Notes under the pieces: generated by a model
Databases searched by the model: none
Seen by the model: the letters and a program-made list of their open reading frames with translations, nothing else
What the model was told of the DNA's origin: nothing
Program-made: the position numbers and the translations under genes
Shown: positions 36,431 through 48,929 of the stretch, piece after piece
How the letters are laid out: every line of letters begins with the position of its first letter
Numbering within the stretch: position 1 is the stretch's first letter
Origin: Glycine soja
Taxonomy: Eukaryota > Streptophyta > Magnoliopsida > Fabales > Fabaceae
Length of the DNA: 64,000 nucleotides
Assembly (NCBI RefSeq): GCF_004193775.1
Contig: NC_041003.1
Location: 31,362,263 to 31,426,262, forward strand
Reading direction: 5' to 3'

Positions 36431-38018
36431 ATACCTCATGAAAAAAAAAAAAAAAAAAAAGGGAAAAAAGAAAACAAACAAGAAAAAGAAATAAACAAAT
36501 GATAATGATAAAAAAAAAAAAAAGAAGAAGAAGAAAAAAGAAAATAAGTTGTCTAGCTGAAAAACCAACATGCTTTTGAAAAGAGATGACTTCCAACTTT
36601 TCTTTGAAAAAAATTCACTGATCATAACCAATTTTTGGAAAATGTGTCTACACCTGAAGGGTGAATGCTGTGAAATTTCCCGGGACGCCCGAAATGGACT
36701 CGGATGAATGCACAAATTGATAAAAGAACATATTTTGGAAACATTGGGTTGATTAAAATAGAGGAAATGAATCCTGAGCCCTAGCATCACATGACCATAA
36801 AAATTTGACACTTGAGTGTCCGCATAGGTGCATGCATGACCAGTTTTGCATAAAGTTTCCAAATCATCATTTTTGCATTTGTGTCATGGAAATAATGTGG
36901 GGCATCCCTTTTACCCTTGAACCAAACCAAGCCCTGACATGTATCATGTCTAGCCATTCTACAAGCTTTGAGCCAAAATCCTGACTCACCATAAACCTTG
37001 ACCCAGGGTGAGAATGTCAATCCTTACCCTCGGAAGCAAAAAAGAATAGAAGGGAAATTTCCAATCAAAAAGAAAAGAAGGAAAATTTCCAATCAAAGAG
37101 AAAGCAAAAAAAGAAAAGAAAGGAAATTCCCAATCAAAGAGTGGGAGAAAGCAAAAAGAAAAGAAAGAAAATTCCCAACCAAAGAATGGGAGAAAGTAAA
37201 AAAGGAAGCAAAGAAAGTTCTTGATCAAAGAAACTAGAAGAAATGTGCAGAAAGGTCTTTTGACCAGACAATATCTGAACAATACAGAATTGTCACCAAA
37301 TGAACGAAAAAAGAAGGAAAGGAAACCACGACCTAAAATGGTCTCCTCCCTTTAATTACCAACCAAAATCCCGTGCGCTAGCGACCCTTTTTTCTCGCCC
37401 CGCACTAAACAAAAAAAAAAAAAAAAACAGAAAAAGAAAAAGCCAGGAAAATCAAAAGCCAAAAACACACAAAAGCCGAAAGAAGAAACCACCAAAAGAA
37501 CCCATTCCCAAGGGAAGCCCTATTGATCCATGATCACGCATGTAATTTTTGATTTGATAGGAAATAATTTGCAAAGTCAAGTCATGACATATCTATGGTT
37601 CGGAATTAGGATAAAACACTTACCTGTGCGAGATTGATACACTTTGAGTGGATTTCTTCTATTTTTGTTGAACCCAGTGTTTCCTCTAAATGGTCATTTA
37701 GAAACGAAATGCTAACATCCAAAATCTCATTTATGGTTATGGGAGATTTCATCAGCAAACTCTCCTTCCTCGGTAGACGCATTGTTTTTCACTCAAAAAA
37801 GCATATGCTGCTCTAAATCAGTTGGAATATTTGTCTCTTTGCTAAAGCATGTTTGCATTTTAGTGGAGAAAACACCGAGACTTTTTCAAGTCTCACAAGT
37901 TATCCAGAACTACGTAGGTCTGAGTTCCTCATTGGAGGATACGTAGGAGCAAGAGCTTTGCTTTTGTCGGCCGCCCCATAATCTTTGTCATACTGACCCT
38001 GAGGTCATGTGACGCGCA
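36431..38018. other. Poly-A/purine-rich interior of the gypsy-like element
   Basis: A-rich runs at 36438-36540 and 37408-37445. At about 37040-37240 an imperfect repeat of GGAAATTTCCAATCAAAG / GAAAATTCCCAACCAAAG type units. Frames here are low-complexity and not credible genes. Confidence 0.6.
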
Positions 38019-38019
38019 C

Positions 38020-38425
38020 CTTTTTGTCATCCAGAGGCGGCGGGCCCGATGACAAGCAGAGACCAAGTTTGGTCATTCTGCACCCATGATACGCGGAGAT
38101 ACCTTATGGTTATTCGCACCCTTTTGTCATCCAGAGGCGGCGGGCCCGATGACAAGCAGAGACCAAGTTTGGTCATTCTGCACCCATGATACGCGGAGAT
38201 ACCTTATGGTTATTCGCACCCTTTTGTCATCCAGAGGCGGCGGGCCCGATGACAAGCAGAGACCAAGTTTGGTCATTCTGCACCCATGATACGCGGAGAT
38301 ACCTTATGGTTATTCGCACCCTTTTGTCATCCAGAGGCGGCGGGCCCGATGACAAGCAGAGACCAAGTTTGGTCATTCTGCACCCTTGTATCATCCAGAG
38401 GCGGCGGGCCCGATGATACGCGGAA
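38020..38425. repeat. 100-bp tandem repeat, about four copies
   Basis: Units start at about 38020, 38120, 38220 and 38320 with TTTTTGTCATCCAGAGGCGG (or CTTTTGTCATCC), contain GACCAA-GT-TTGGTC (a perfect 6+2+6 hairpin) and GCGGCGGGCCCG. The copies are almost identical, so the array expanded recently. A partial fifth copy follows to about 38425. Confidence 0.95.
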
Positions 38426-38559
38426 ATACCCGAGTGGTTATCCGTATAAACATTCTTTTGCTATCTGTAAGACAGAACGCTTGATAGCATGCAGAGGCTG
38501 ACACAGTCTTCTGCACCTTTTGTTCCTCCGGGAACAACAAGTCATTTACACGCGGAAAT

Positions 38560-38990
38560 TTCATGGTCGCCCGCGACTCTCGTCAACCGAGAGAAGCCAA
38601 ATTAGTGTCATACACTAATTTTCGGGGACCTTTGCTTGATGACATGCGACCATTCTTTGGTCCTTGTGAGATGCTTGGCATCCATCATTAGGCAATTTGT
38701 GAAATCCTAGGAACGACAAGTCACGGTCACCCGCGACTCTCGTCAACCGAGAGGAACGAAATTAGTGTCATACACTGATTTTTGGGACCTTTGCTTGATG
38801 ACAAGCGACCATTCTTTGGTCCTTGTGAGGTGCTTGGCACCCATCATTAGGCAATTTGTGAAATTTTGGGAACAACAAGTCATTTGCATGTGGAGATTTT
38901 ATGGTCACCCGCGACTCTTGCCAAATCGAGAGGAACGAAATTAGTGTCTTATCTTTACTTTCCTTTTATCTCCAATAAAAGACAAGTAAA
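38560..38990. repeat. Tandem partial copies of the LTR start, upstream of the 3' LTR
   Basis: Two stretches (about 38606-38697 and 38766-38865) are near-copies of the first 100 bases of the LTR (GTCATAC..., GGGGACCTTTGCT, GCGACCATTCTTTGGTCC, CATCATTAGGCAATTTGTGA). They are separated by a block with CGCGACTCTCGTCAACCGAG that occurs three times. Confidence 0.85.
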
Positions 38991-39000
38991 GAGGGGCAAC
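38985..39000 (+). promoter_or_regulatory. Polypurine tract of the gypsy-like element
   Basis: AGTAAAGAGGGGCAAC directly before the 3' LTR; AAAGAGGGG is the purine run that would prime plus-strand synthesis. Confidence 0.7.
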
Positions 39001-41032
39001 TGTCATACCCTAATTTCGTCCGGGGACCTTTGCTCGATGACGTGCGACCATTCTTTGGTCCTCGTGAGGTGCTTGGCACCCATCATTAGGCAATTTGTGA
39101 AATTCCAGGACATGCCGAAAGACCAAAAAATATTGATGCACAATCCGTAAGTTTCCGTGACACACCGGAAATCAAATGGAAGCATCGTTGCATAATTAAG
39201 TGAGGTTCCGTAACATTCCGTAAGTCAAAAAGGGGATGATTATGTAATCCGCAAGGTTCCGTAACATTACGGAAAGAAAACAAGTATCGTTACGAAATTC
39301 GTAAGTTTCCGTAACTTTACGAAAAAAGAATCACCAAAAAATAGCAGAGGGGGGTGTACTTAGTAAAAATGGGGGTGCAAATAGCACCCTGGCCCACTTG
39401 GGCCCTCTGGAATATTCCTCCAGAAGGCGGTTGCTTCTGGAGGAAGCAACCCTGCTCGCCTGGGCGAGCTGGGCGGCAACCACCTCCCCTATTTTGCTAT
39501 AAATAGGGGAGGAAATGAAGAAGGAAGGGGTTCAGCCCCTGAGGCACTTTTCTCTCTTTCGAATTTGCTTGGAAAAATTGTTTCCGTGAAGAAAATCTAA
39601 GCCGAGGCGCTTCCGAAACGTTTCCGTAACGTTTTCCGTGAGGAATCTCGCAAAGGTTTGAACCGTTCTTTGACGTTCTTCATTCGTTCTTCATCATTCT
39701 TCGATCTTCAACGGGTAAGTACCTCGAACCAAGCTTTTCGATTCATTCTATGCACCCGTAGTGGTCCACATTGTGTTTCGTGCATTTTTATTCTCATTTT
39801 GTTTACTTTTTATACCCCCTGTTGACATGCTTAAGCCATTTTACTTAAGTCATTTCTCGCTTAACTTAAAAATAAAATAAATTTCCACCGAACGTTTGAA
39901 TTGTATTATCCATTAACTTCGGTTAAAATAAATTCCGACCGTTCGGTCATGCCGTAACCACGTTGGAAATCAAAAAGAGGTAAAAAATAATATAATAATC
40001 AAAAAGATATCTTTTAGTAAAATAAAGCGGAAAATCAATCGGACGTTTTCTCTTTGGGATTTCTCATTCTTAATCGAATTGATTAATAACTAAAGTGAAA
40101 CTAAAGGCTAAAATCAATTCGCCTAGTCAAGCTCGTCCATAAAAATAGGCTTTTGAAGTTTGTCATTTCAATTTCTCACTAAGTAAAATGGATCATTTTT
40201 AAGGTCCAACGCCTTAAAATGATCACCACTTAAGTAAAAAAGAATCACTTGACAAAAAGAAAGAACTACGTAGGTCTGAGTTCCTCATTGAGGATACGTA
40301 GGAGCAAAAGCCCCGCTTTTGTCGACCACCCCAAGAGATCGTTAATGGTCCAATGCCTTAACGTTTCTCTCCTTTCAAAAGCAAGAGATCGTTAATGGTC
40401 CAATGCCTTAACGTTTCTCTCCTTTCAAAAGCAAGAGATCGTTAATGGTCCAATGCCTTAACGTTTCTCTCCTTTCAAAAACAAGAGATCGTTAATGGTC
40501 CAACGCCTTAACGTTTCTCCCCTTTCAAAATCAAAAGACCGTTTAATGGTCCAACACCTTAAATGACCTTTTGTTCAATAAAAACATATTTTGCAAAAAA
40601 GACAAAAACAACTTAAACCAAACACTTTGTTCCGAAAGAACTACGTAGGTCTGATTTTCTCATCCCAAATTGAGGAATACGTAGGAGCAAAGGGAAACAC
40701 CCTTGTCGACCACAAAAAGGAAAAAAATATATAAAAAGGGTATAAAGGATATAAGAACATAAAAAGGGAACATAAAAAATCAAAGTCATGTTTGCACATT
40801 CGATTAAAGGCTGCCGTCCCTTGGGACGGACGTATGGGGTGCTAATACCTTCCCCGTGCGTAAATACAACTCCCGAACCTTTCAACTTAAAAGTTCGTAG
40901 ATCGCGTCTTTTCCGGTTTTTCCGACGTTTTCCTCGAATAAACGTTGGTGGCGACTCCGCGCGTATTCCTTTCGTGGAACACGCATCCCGCGAGTCACGC
41001 GTCGCCCTCCCGCCGAAGGGTAGGTTGCGACA
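39001..41032 (+). repeat. 3' LTR of the gypsy-like element
   Basis: Same length as the 5' LTR (2032 bp). The differences I see by eye are two around 39380-39387, two around 39530-39540, one near 40008 and one in the roughly 50-bp array near 40381. Confidence 0.9.
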
Positions 41033-41701
41033 AAGTCCCATAGATAGGGCATTTGGACATTTCTTGGAATTCATGCCTGTACAGTATGCAATCATTGGGG
41101 CAAACATGAATCTTCTGATACTTCATACCCATCAGACATAGTATCTTTTTCGCCTTATAGTAATTTTTAGGTAACATGTTGTCCTCTGGAAGCAGATTGT
41201 GCACTACCTCAAGCAGTGAGGTAAAACTTTTGTCACTTCACCCATACCTGGCCTTCACATAAACCAGACTTAACTGGAAACAATAGGGTTAAGAAATTCT
41301 CGCACCCCGTATACAAAAGGCTTCTTTGAATCACTCTGCAATCCTTTATACACAGGGGCGTGTGCTTGCTGAAAAGACTCTTGTCCAAGGTCACAAATCA
41401 TGTCCTCCAAGCGATCTCCCATTTCTATATCAAACGGTTCAAATTAGGACCCACTTTGTATGTCTGTCACTTCACCATGCCATATCCACATCGTGTAATT
41501 CTTCTTAATCCCATCACACAATAGATGCTCCCGTATGTCGTCCAGTAGTTGTCGTCTTCCGTTCAAACAGTTGATGCAATGACAATAATATTTTCCTTCT
41601 TCATTCGGTCGACCACTTTCTGAAGCAAATTGCAAGAACTGCTCGACGCCATCCTCATATTCTGGGCTTATGCGACTTTGATTCATCCAACTTCGATCCA
41701 T
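41033..41701 (-). pseudogene. CACTA TNP2-type transposase, N-terminal part
   Basis: Starts MDRSWMNQSRISPEYEDGVE at 41701, the transposase-associated domain of CACTA TNP2 proteins (zinc-binding CHCINCLNGRRQ, then IREHLLCDGIKKNYTMWIWH). After a broken stretch at about 41440-41205 (QQAHAPVYKG-like, then YTGCENFLTLLFPVKS) it continues at 41204-41033 (LLPEDNMLPKNYYKAKKILC, then YQKIHVCPNDCILYRHEF). It then runs into the AAGTC insertion site and resumes at 24339. Stops and frameshifts in the middle stretch show decay before or after insertion. Confidence 0.85.
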
Positions 41702-42121
41702 CTAAGCAATTCCATGCATGAAAATCTCACTTTTTTATTTATAGGTGTGGCCTTATCCCATTTAGGAAGACTGTCTTTTATGTTAGCTTCATACGTCAGG
41801 GTTAGCATTATTTTGGAAAATTTGACGAAATTTCGGCAGCATTTCGCATTGGTCTCCAAGTACACGACATGACATCGGTGAAATTAATTTCCCGATAATC
41901 AAGTATGCACTCAGAGAACAACTTGAAATGCATTGTATCAAAATTTCATCAAATTAATCAAAATAATAATAACCTTAACGAATGAATCTAACATAAAAAT
42001 ATCAATCTCCCCAAACTGTCCAAACGGACAATTCAAGACTAAATACAATGACTAATGCAAATTGTCCGTAAGAATCATTGCATTCAGTCTCAAACGAGAA
42101 TCTAAGGTTCACTCAGTATGA

Positions 42122-42301
42122 ACAACAATTGTTTATATAGCAAATTACATTGATGACGTACAAGAACATACAAAATCTAAATTTCGATTATAGACAAATA
42201 TCGACATCAATAGTTGTTTGTATAGCATATTACATTCATGACATACAAGAACATGCAAAATGTAAATTTCGATTACAGACAAATATCGACATCAACAGTT
42301 C
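42122..42301. repeat. Two-copy tandem repeat, about 90 bp
   Basis: Copies share TAAATTTCGATTA, AGACAAATATCGACATCAA and TACAAGAACAT. Confidence 0.85.
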
Positions 42302-43860
42302 TTTATGTAACTAGTGAGTGTGTCTGAGACATTCAGAGATGGGGATTGATCATTCTCTCACTAGTAGCAAGCAAAACATACGGGGGGAGAGAAAATGCTA
42401 TGTGCCTCAACCAACTCTGACACCATTTGCTTGGTGATCATTCAAGACCAAACTCGATATGCTATTCATTATGGGAAACCATCAAGCAGACTAATCAATG
42501 TGCAAATGAGATGCATGGAGGTTCACATACAGCCTAACCATCATGATGACCTATTGTGAGTCATCATAATGAACTTGGGTGAAGTGTTATAAAATGCTTT
42601 TTTTAAGATATTTTACACACTTATTTAAACATACGAAGCTTCTTACAATTTTTTAATTTGATTCATTTTTCTGTTGCAGGTGTTGTATCACCATCTTCCG
42701 GGATTTTGTCACAATCTTCTGGGACTCAAGCAGAGCAGAAATGGGCAGGCTCTAGTAGAATCCACTAAGTAAGCTCTAGTAGATTGAGCATCTTCTCCAT
42801 AATTCACTGATTGGGTCGTTGAGCATGCAGACTGGATACAATGGGAAGTGAATCGGATTCCACAGATCGAGAAAGTGGAAGTGGATTTCAGCTTTTTAAT
42901 TGGCAGTGACTTGAGAATGAATTACAATGTACTAAAAAGCGAAAATAGTGAGTTAGGGAACAATGGTAATAGTGTTTTAGCCTTTTAGGTAGGAATTTAG
43001 GTTTGCTTGTTGTAGCCAACTCTGTAATGCAATGCTGCACAGTGTGCCAAGTGGTGAAAGCTTAAGGTTTCTACTTTCTAGGACAGACTAGAGAAAGTGT
43101 ATAATAGGTAGACAAAAAAAGAGCTTCTGCAATGATGGAAGCGAATGCAGTGTAACATCTGGCCATGCATCAAGGATAGTCATGCCATCTAAAAAAGAGG
43201 ATATTTTTCTTTGGATCAAGAGGCTGAGATTCCAATTGAGGCATTGGTAGGACTCAAGGAATTTGATGGACATGAAGGGCTTCATTCAGAATTTAATGGT
43301 GATGATGTTTTCATGTTGGAGGAATCTCTCTTAATAACTCATAGAAGTAAATGTGTAGTTTCCAAAAAGGATGAATATTGAATAGCTATAAGTGTTATTT
43401 GATAGTAATGTAATCTAAGTAATTGGGTGAAGCTTTGAGGGCAACAATACAGAACAAACCAGACCTATTGTCTTTAACTAGTGTCAAAACTTTTGCCATG
43501 TTGATAGCAAATAATCCTAGGCAATACATGCGAAAAAAATATTCTACATAAATATATCACATAGACCTACATAAATATATACCATCATCAAGGACCTACA
43601 TAAATATATACCATCATCATGTTTCATTCAAACAAAAGATAAAAACTAGCAATTTTTGGTAGGTGTCTAACCTCTGAAATAACCATGTAAATCAAACTCA
43701 TCAATCAATGACTGAAAATTGTAAATCAAACAACAATAAATGGAATTTATACTGAGTTGTTGATGAAGAAAAACAATGACAACTTATATTGGTAGAATAT
43801 ACACTTGTACATGTAGGTATTTTTTGTTGATTATTTCAAATGACAACATTTGTTTGTGAT

Positions 43861-44121
43861 GAGTGTATGTGTGCTTGTGATGAGGGTGTGTGTGTGTGTG
43901 ATGAGGGTGTGTGTGTGTACTTAGGGTGATGAGGGTGTGTGTGTGATTAGGGTTTGTGTGTGTGTGTGTGTGTGTGTGATGAGTGTGTGTATTTGTCATG
44001 AGGGTGTGTGTGTGTGTGTGTCATGAGTGTGTGTGTGTATTTGTCATGAGGGTGTGTGGGTGATAAGGGTGATGAGGGTGTGTGCGTGTGTGTGATGAGG
44101 GTGGGTGTGTGTGTGTGTGCA
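43861..44121. repeat. (GT)n-rich microsatellite cluster
   Basis: Several GT runs are separated by GATGAGGG spacers. Minus-strand frames of Thr-His repeats here are artefacts. Confidence 0.95.
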
Positions 44122-45032
44122 ACGGCACGCCGTGTTACGAGCAACTTTTGTGGCCAACATTCCATCAAAAGTTTAACTCAATTAACCAAAATGATACTTC
44201 AACAATATTCCAAAGATACAATTATATAATTTATATAGTAAATTGTGACATAATTTAGAAACAACTGGAAGCATAAGAATACTAAGTACATTTAACATTC
44301 AGAAAACTATATGCTACAAACTACTATGCTCCAGAAAGTGGACGAGTAATTGGATTTCTGACTTTCTGCCTCTGCTCACAATTTCTAATAAGAAATTGAA
44401 TTTCAGCACAAAGTAGGTGGGCTATATGTCAACAATTGAGAAAGAGACATATATAGGTAACATAAATTAATTAGCTTTTTATCCCACAAGGGTTTTTCGA
44501 TCAAATTGATTTCATTAGTGAAGATGGAGTTTAAGTAATTAACAAAGTGGTCTAGGGGGGTTACTTTCTGGATATATGTGGCTTTGCACAACTATATAAG
44601 GTCCCGATTGAGTATGAAATTAATCTCTCTTTCCAAAAAGCATCCGAATATCTCTCTCTAGCAAGTTAGCTTGATGTATAGACTAGAGTATAGAATGACT
44701 TGTTTTTATGATGCAGGCTAAGAATTTTCTAGCATGTAGGAGGGAATTCGAGCCATGTTACTCAATTTAATTGACAAAACTCTAGCTACCACACGAGTTA
44801 TGTTTTTTAGTGGACTTAGATATCTCATAATTGAAAATGACCTTCTAGTACACAATTTAAGATGTTTTAACCAACATAAACAAAACCAGTTTTATTAATG
44901 ATTATCCTAAAAACTAATTAGTGGGGTACTAGAACAAGTTTAGCCTAAGAAGAAAAAAAATGGAGTACCACCAAAGACAAACCTTAAGGCAATACATACT
45001 ACTAATTAGCTTTGGACAGCTTCTGCAATTCA

Positions 45033-45049
45033 GGTGTGTGTGTGTGTGG

Positions 45050-45093
<44 letters not shown>
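45033..45093. repeat. (GT)n microsatellite
   Basis: Two GT runs with one CT interruption. Confidence 0.95.
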
Positions 45094-45094
<1 letters not shown>

Positions 45095-47063
45095 TCAGTC
45101 ACTAACTTGACCATCATAGGTATAACATAGTGAAATGACTTGCATCTCCATTTCTCTATCTGCATGAGGAATGGGATGAAAAAGTCATTCACAGGAAAAT
45201 AACCTCTTCAACAGTGACTCTTGAACCTGACATGACCCCAAGACTAGGTAGTTTTGTTGTGGCTGAGTTTTTGTCAAGGAATGAGCATGGCCATCATGTA
45301 ATCAGCAATAGGAGCAACCTGAGGCTGTGGATTTTAATTAAGGTTAGGAGTTGTGGATTTAAGGCTATGGTGCCTAAGACTAGGTAGTTTTGGTGTAACG
45401 GTGCTTGAGAGTGTAAGTGGAGTTAAGGCTGTGGATTTTAGGCAACTTGAGGTAGCACATGCATGGTTAGACCAAAATCAGTAAGCGGCAGATTTCAAAC
45501 TATTCATATGAAATAAAAATGTTGTTTAGGAGTGAGTACTATATATAATAAGTGAGCTTATTTCCACATTAGGACTTTTTGGAACCGGGGATTTGGATTT
45601 TGGATCATCTATATTAACGGGTGCAAGTTGAAAACATAGATTAAATAATTATAATATAATAATTTATATTAATGATTGATGCTTTTTAATAATTTTATAC
45701 TTGATAGTAAGCATTCTTGATGGCAATGACAAATTAATCATGGGAGAGAACATGGAGAGCAGGGAAGATTGGAGAGAAACAAATACTTGCTCTTTGTCAC
45801 TGGTTAAGACAATTCAAGGTCTAGGAATACAATGAAAAGTTGCACATACACCAATGAAACATGGAGCTAGTCAAGCTGCTCTTTCAAGGTTAGGAGTGAA
45901 GCAGCACAGTATTAAGACCCTGTATAAAGTACAATCTACAAAATCTCACCACCCCCCACTAAGCAAATCCCAAATTTAATTTCCCACTACTATAATACCA
46001 TTCAAATTTGATCGTTGTTAATGATGAAGGCATGCTAGACACACCACATGATTAATACACCAACTATAAAAACTGAATTTTAAGCCTGGGATCCTTGCTT
46101 TCAACCAATTCCATGAAGCCAATTTTATTTGATCAATTAAATGGTCCAAGTGAGGCAGCATACTGTTAAAAATTATATCATTCATGTTCTAGCACACATA
46201 GTTGAGTTTTTTTTTACTAAGTTGACATGATGGTTTAAACTTAGTATTGGGGGGTGGAGGGTGTTATATTTATCTTCTTTCAACAATAATTGACAACAAC
46301 AATATGCAGCAACAAACCATTTTGGAAACAACAAAAACATAGCATGCAGAATAACCAATCAAGGCAGAACGAAGAAGGCAGAATAAGCAAGCAAAAACAC
46401 ACCAAAAACACTCTGAAGTAAGGATGTGGTGGCACTAACCATCTAGAAGCAGTTTGTCTCTGGTAGCAATTTTTTTCAAATTTGTTTCTTTCCTTCAAGG
46501 CACTACCTGCCAAAAGCTGTTAAGAATACTAGATAAGTAACTTGTAGTTCAAAATAATAATTGAGTTGCAGACTAAAATTTAGGGGAACAGAAAATGTTC
46601 AAAATGGGAATGGAAAGTTCCAATTTGGATCACCTCACCCACTGGGTAAGTTTGTGCTATCGCAGGAATGAATATGAGTGACCAAAATTTGGGGTTTTCA
46701 AGTAGCTAGCGACAATGAGGTTGTTAAGGTTTGCCACGTGTGAGAGGGTTTTTTATTTTTTAATTGGAAGCGGAAATTGTGAATGTGAATAAAACTATCA
46801 CAGTTTAGGGTTTCTGACATGAATTAGAAGGGACAGATTCCAAAAAGACCAATGCCAAAACTGAAAAAATTGAAGCTAATCTCTGTAGAATTGTAATTCT
46901 TGTGACATTGATAAGCAAAAAAATTGAAAATGTGATGTATGTCAAAACAGTTCTGAGACGCCTTGGAGCACAACATATTTATTCAGGTGAGTGTACACAT
47001 AAATTTGGATTGTTATCTTATATGAAGTGCTAGTTAACCTTTGTGATTACTCTTCTTTTCTCT

Positions 47064-47990
47064 AGCAGAAAATCAAATCACAGAAGGCAATAATCAGAAG
47101 ATGAAGAGGAATATAGGTGCTTAAATGTTTCAATGATTGTGCTTCCTAATATGCATATTATGGTGTGATCCTCTCTTTTGATCATCATTTCTTTTATGTG
47201 GAATAAGGTATATGGATTGTGACTGGAACAATCATAGGGGTTATATTGATAATACTTATCTCTGCATGCTTCATGTCTCAAAGATACTTCAGATCAGCCC
47301 CACCAAAAAAAAAATCCTAAGCCCACAATTATTTTAAACTCATGCTAGATAGTATCATAGATTAAGGTTATTATGCTCATGTGTCATGAACTATTTTTTT
47401 TTTTTACAGTAACATTTGGAGACATGTTAAGGAAAACTGCATGTCCCAGAGTTCTTATTACAGAAGTGTATGCGGCCACTAACCATCTGAATGAAATGAA
47501 TATCATTGGGAAAGGAACTTTAGGTGAGATTCTTTTTTCTCACCTTGTTGAAAAGATGGTGGTGACAAAAAATTATTAACCTAATCATGAATGAGTCTAG
47601 AAAAAATCGCAAAATACAATAAGACAGTTAAATCTAAATTTCCTAGATGCCCTGGAATAATACAAATACATATTACTGTGAAATAAGAGCTAATGGAATT
47701 GGATAAGTGTTCCTGGAGTTAAAAACTTAAATCTTGGTTCTTTGCCTTGCCTAACCAATTGAAGACATCCACTTATTTATTTAAATTGTCCAAGCTTGAT
47801 TGAATTTGTATGTATAAGGAAATCTTATTAATGGATTTCAATTTTAGGTAAGGTCTATAAGGGTACAATGACAAATAATCTGAATGTTGCAATAAAGCAC
47901 ATAATCAATGATGATGGAAATGTGGACACTTTTGTTAGAGAAATTACAAGCTTATCTCATGTCAGACACCCTAATATCAGCAGTTGCAAA
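47064..47990 (+). pseudogene. Captured receptor-like kinase fragment (juxtamembrane, TM, start of kinase domain)
   Basis: Exon-like blocks with splice borders: about 47067-47114; about 47208-47310 (IWIVTGTIIGVILIILISAC, one membrane span, then basic FMSQRYFRS); 47410-47524 after TTTTACAG (VLITEVYAATNHLNEMNIIG, then KGTL, donor GTGAGA); and 47848-47985 after TTTTAG (GKVYKGTMTNNLNVAIKHII, then FVREITSLSHVRHPNIS). The joined phase gives glycine-loop, VAIK lysine and alpha-C glutamate, that is kinase subdomains I-IV. It then breaks off; there is no catalytic loop, so no kinase. It matches plant receptor-like kinases in general; the exact gene was not identified. It lies inside the CACTA element, opposite in strand to the transposase. 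Confidence 0.75.
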
Positions 47991-48877
47991 CAATCACAGT
48001 TTACTTGGTGCCAACTTAAAGTGGAATTAAACAAGGAATATGCTTAAAGTGCATAAAAAAGTTAAATAATGCTCAAAATAGGCAATCCTATTTCCTTGAT
48101 GTCACCCAAAGTCGGCAAGTACAACTTATAGAATTCCTCTCTGAATGCAATCACAAACCTAAATAAAGTTTAGAAACCAACAAGAATAAGACAATTAAAA
48201 TCTTTTTGATTTGTATAAATTTAAGGGACAACAAGATACATCTACTATATTATAGTGTTTTGACTTTTAAAGGACTAAAGACGAATTATTGACCATAATT
48301 GATATATTAGCATTTGTATATCACTAACTCGTTGTTACTTAATCTGTCTCTCAACTTGCAATTACAACTTCATTGCAACTCAGCATTTGTGTAGGCTTTA
48401 AATACCTGATACAATTAACAATTGTATGATGGATCAAGCTTAAGCTTCTAAGTTCTAACAGGGTGATGAGAGCAGAATTGATGAATGTGAACCACAAGTA
48501 TAAAGTTATTATAATACACTGAAGCTCCATTAAAAATTGAACCATGAGTACATAATTATTATACTACATTGCAGCTGCATTAAACATGTTATTGTTATTA
48601 ACCAATTTCAGGACCTAGAGGACCCCTTCCCTTATTTTTGAGAAAACTACCTTAATATAATCTACTTCTATAATTAACTATGGAGTTGAGAGAAGCTATC
48701 CCAGAGTCACCATTTCTCCTTTTAAGCAACTCTTGATGTCAAATGCCTGGGCTTGCTGGATTAAATTGTGTCATTTTGTATTGTTTTTCCTTCGAAAATT
48801 TATGTGGAATACTCTGCTATAAAGTTTAGTTGGTTTCAGTCTGAGAGACCTGGATTTTAATTCATTACCTCCATGGA
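47991..48877. other. AT-rich CACTA interior, no gene seen
   Basis: No recognisable exon on either strand. Confidence 0.5.
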
Positions 48878-48929
48878 TTGAGTCAATTAAAATTTTTTAT
48901 ACATTTTCTCTTTCATTTTATGGTCTACC

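Larger units (their letters stand above)
24340..41032 (+). mobile_element. 16.7-kb Ty3/gypsy (Ogre/Tat-like) LTR retrotransposon lacking pol
   Basis: Two LTRs of 2032 bp each (24340-26371 and 39001-41032) start TGTCATACCC and end TTGCGACA. Target copies are AAGTC at 24335-24339 and 41033-41037. Primer-binding site and polypurine tract are in place. The 12.6-kb interior has a DUF7745-type ORF and a gag, both frameshifted, then about 7 kb of tandem repeats and AT-rich DNA; no protease, reverse transcriptase or integrase motif is visible. By eye the LTRs differ at about six positions (about 0.3%), so insertion is recent (roughly 0.1 million years at 1.3e-8 per site per year). Decayed genes with young LTRs point to a non-autonomous family moved in trans. 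Confidence 0.85.
41702..46900. other. CACTA interior, mostly non-coding, with possible captured exons
   Basis: No complete gene. Possible plus-strand exon remnants: about 42681-42764 after TTGCAG (VVSPSSGILSQSSGTQAEQK) and about 43195-43345 (GYFSLDQEAEIPIEALVGLK, then FDGHEGLHSEFNGDDVFMLE). I do not recognise either. The rest is AT-rich with microsatellites. Confidence 0.45.

Noticed and set aside
38020..38425. 100-bp repeats as a CRISPR or satellite locus
   Set aside because: There are no unique spacers and it sits inside an LTR element.
43784..44168. Thr-His-rich frames
   Set aside because: Translation of GT microsatellite DNA.
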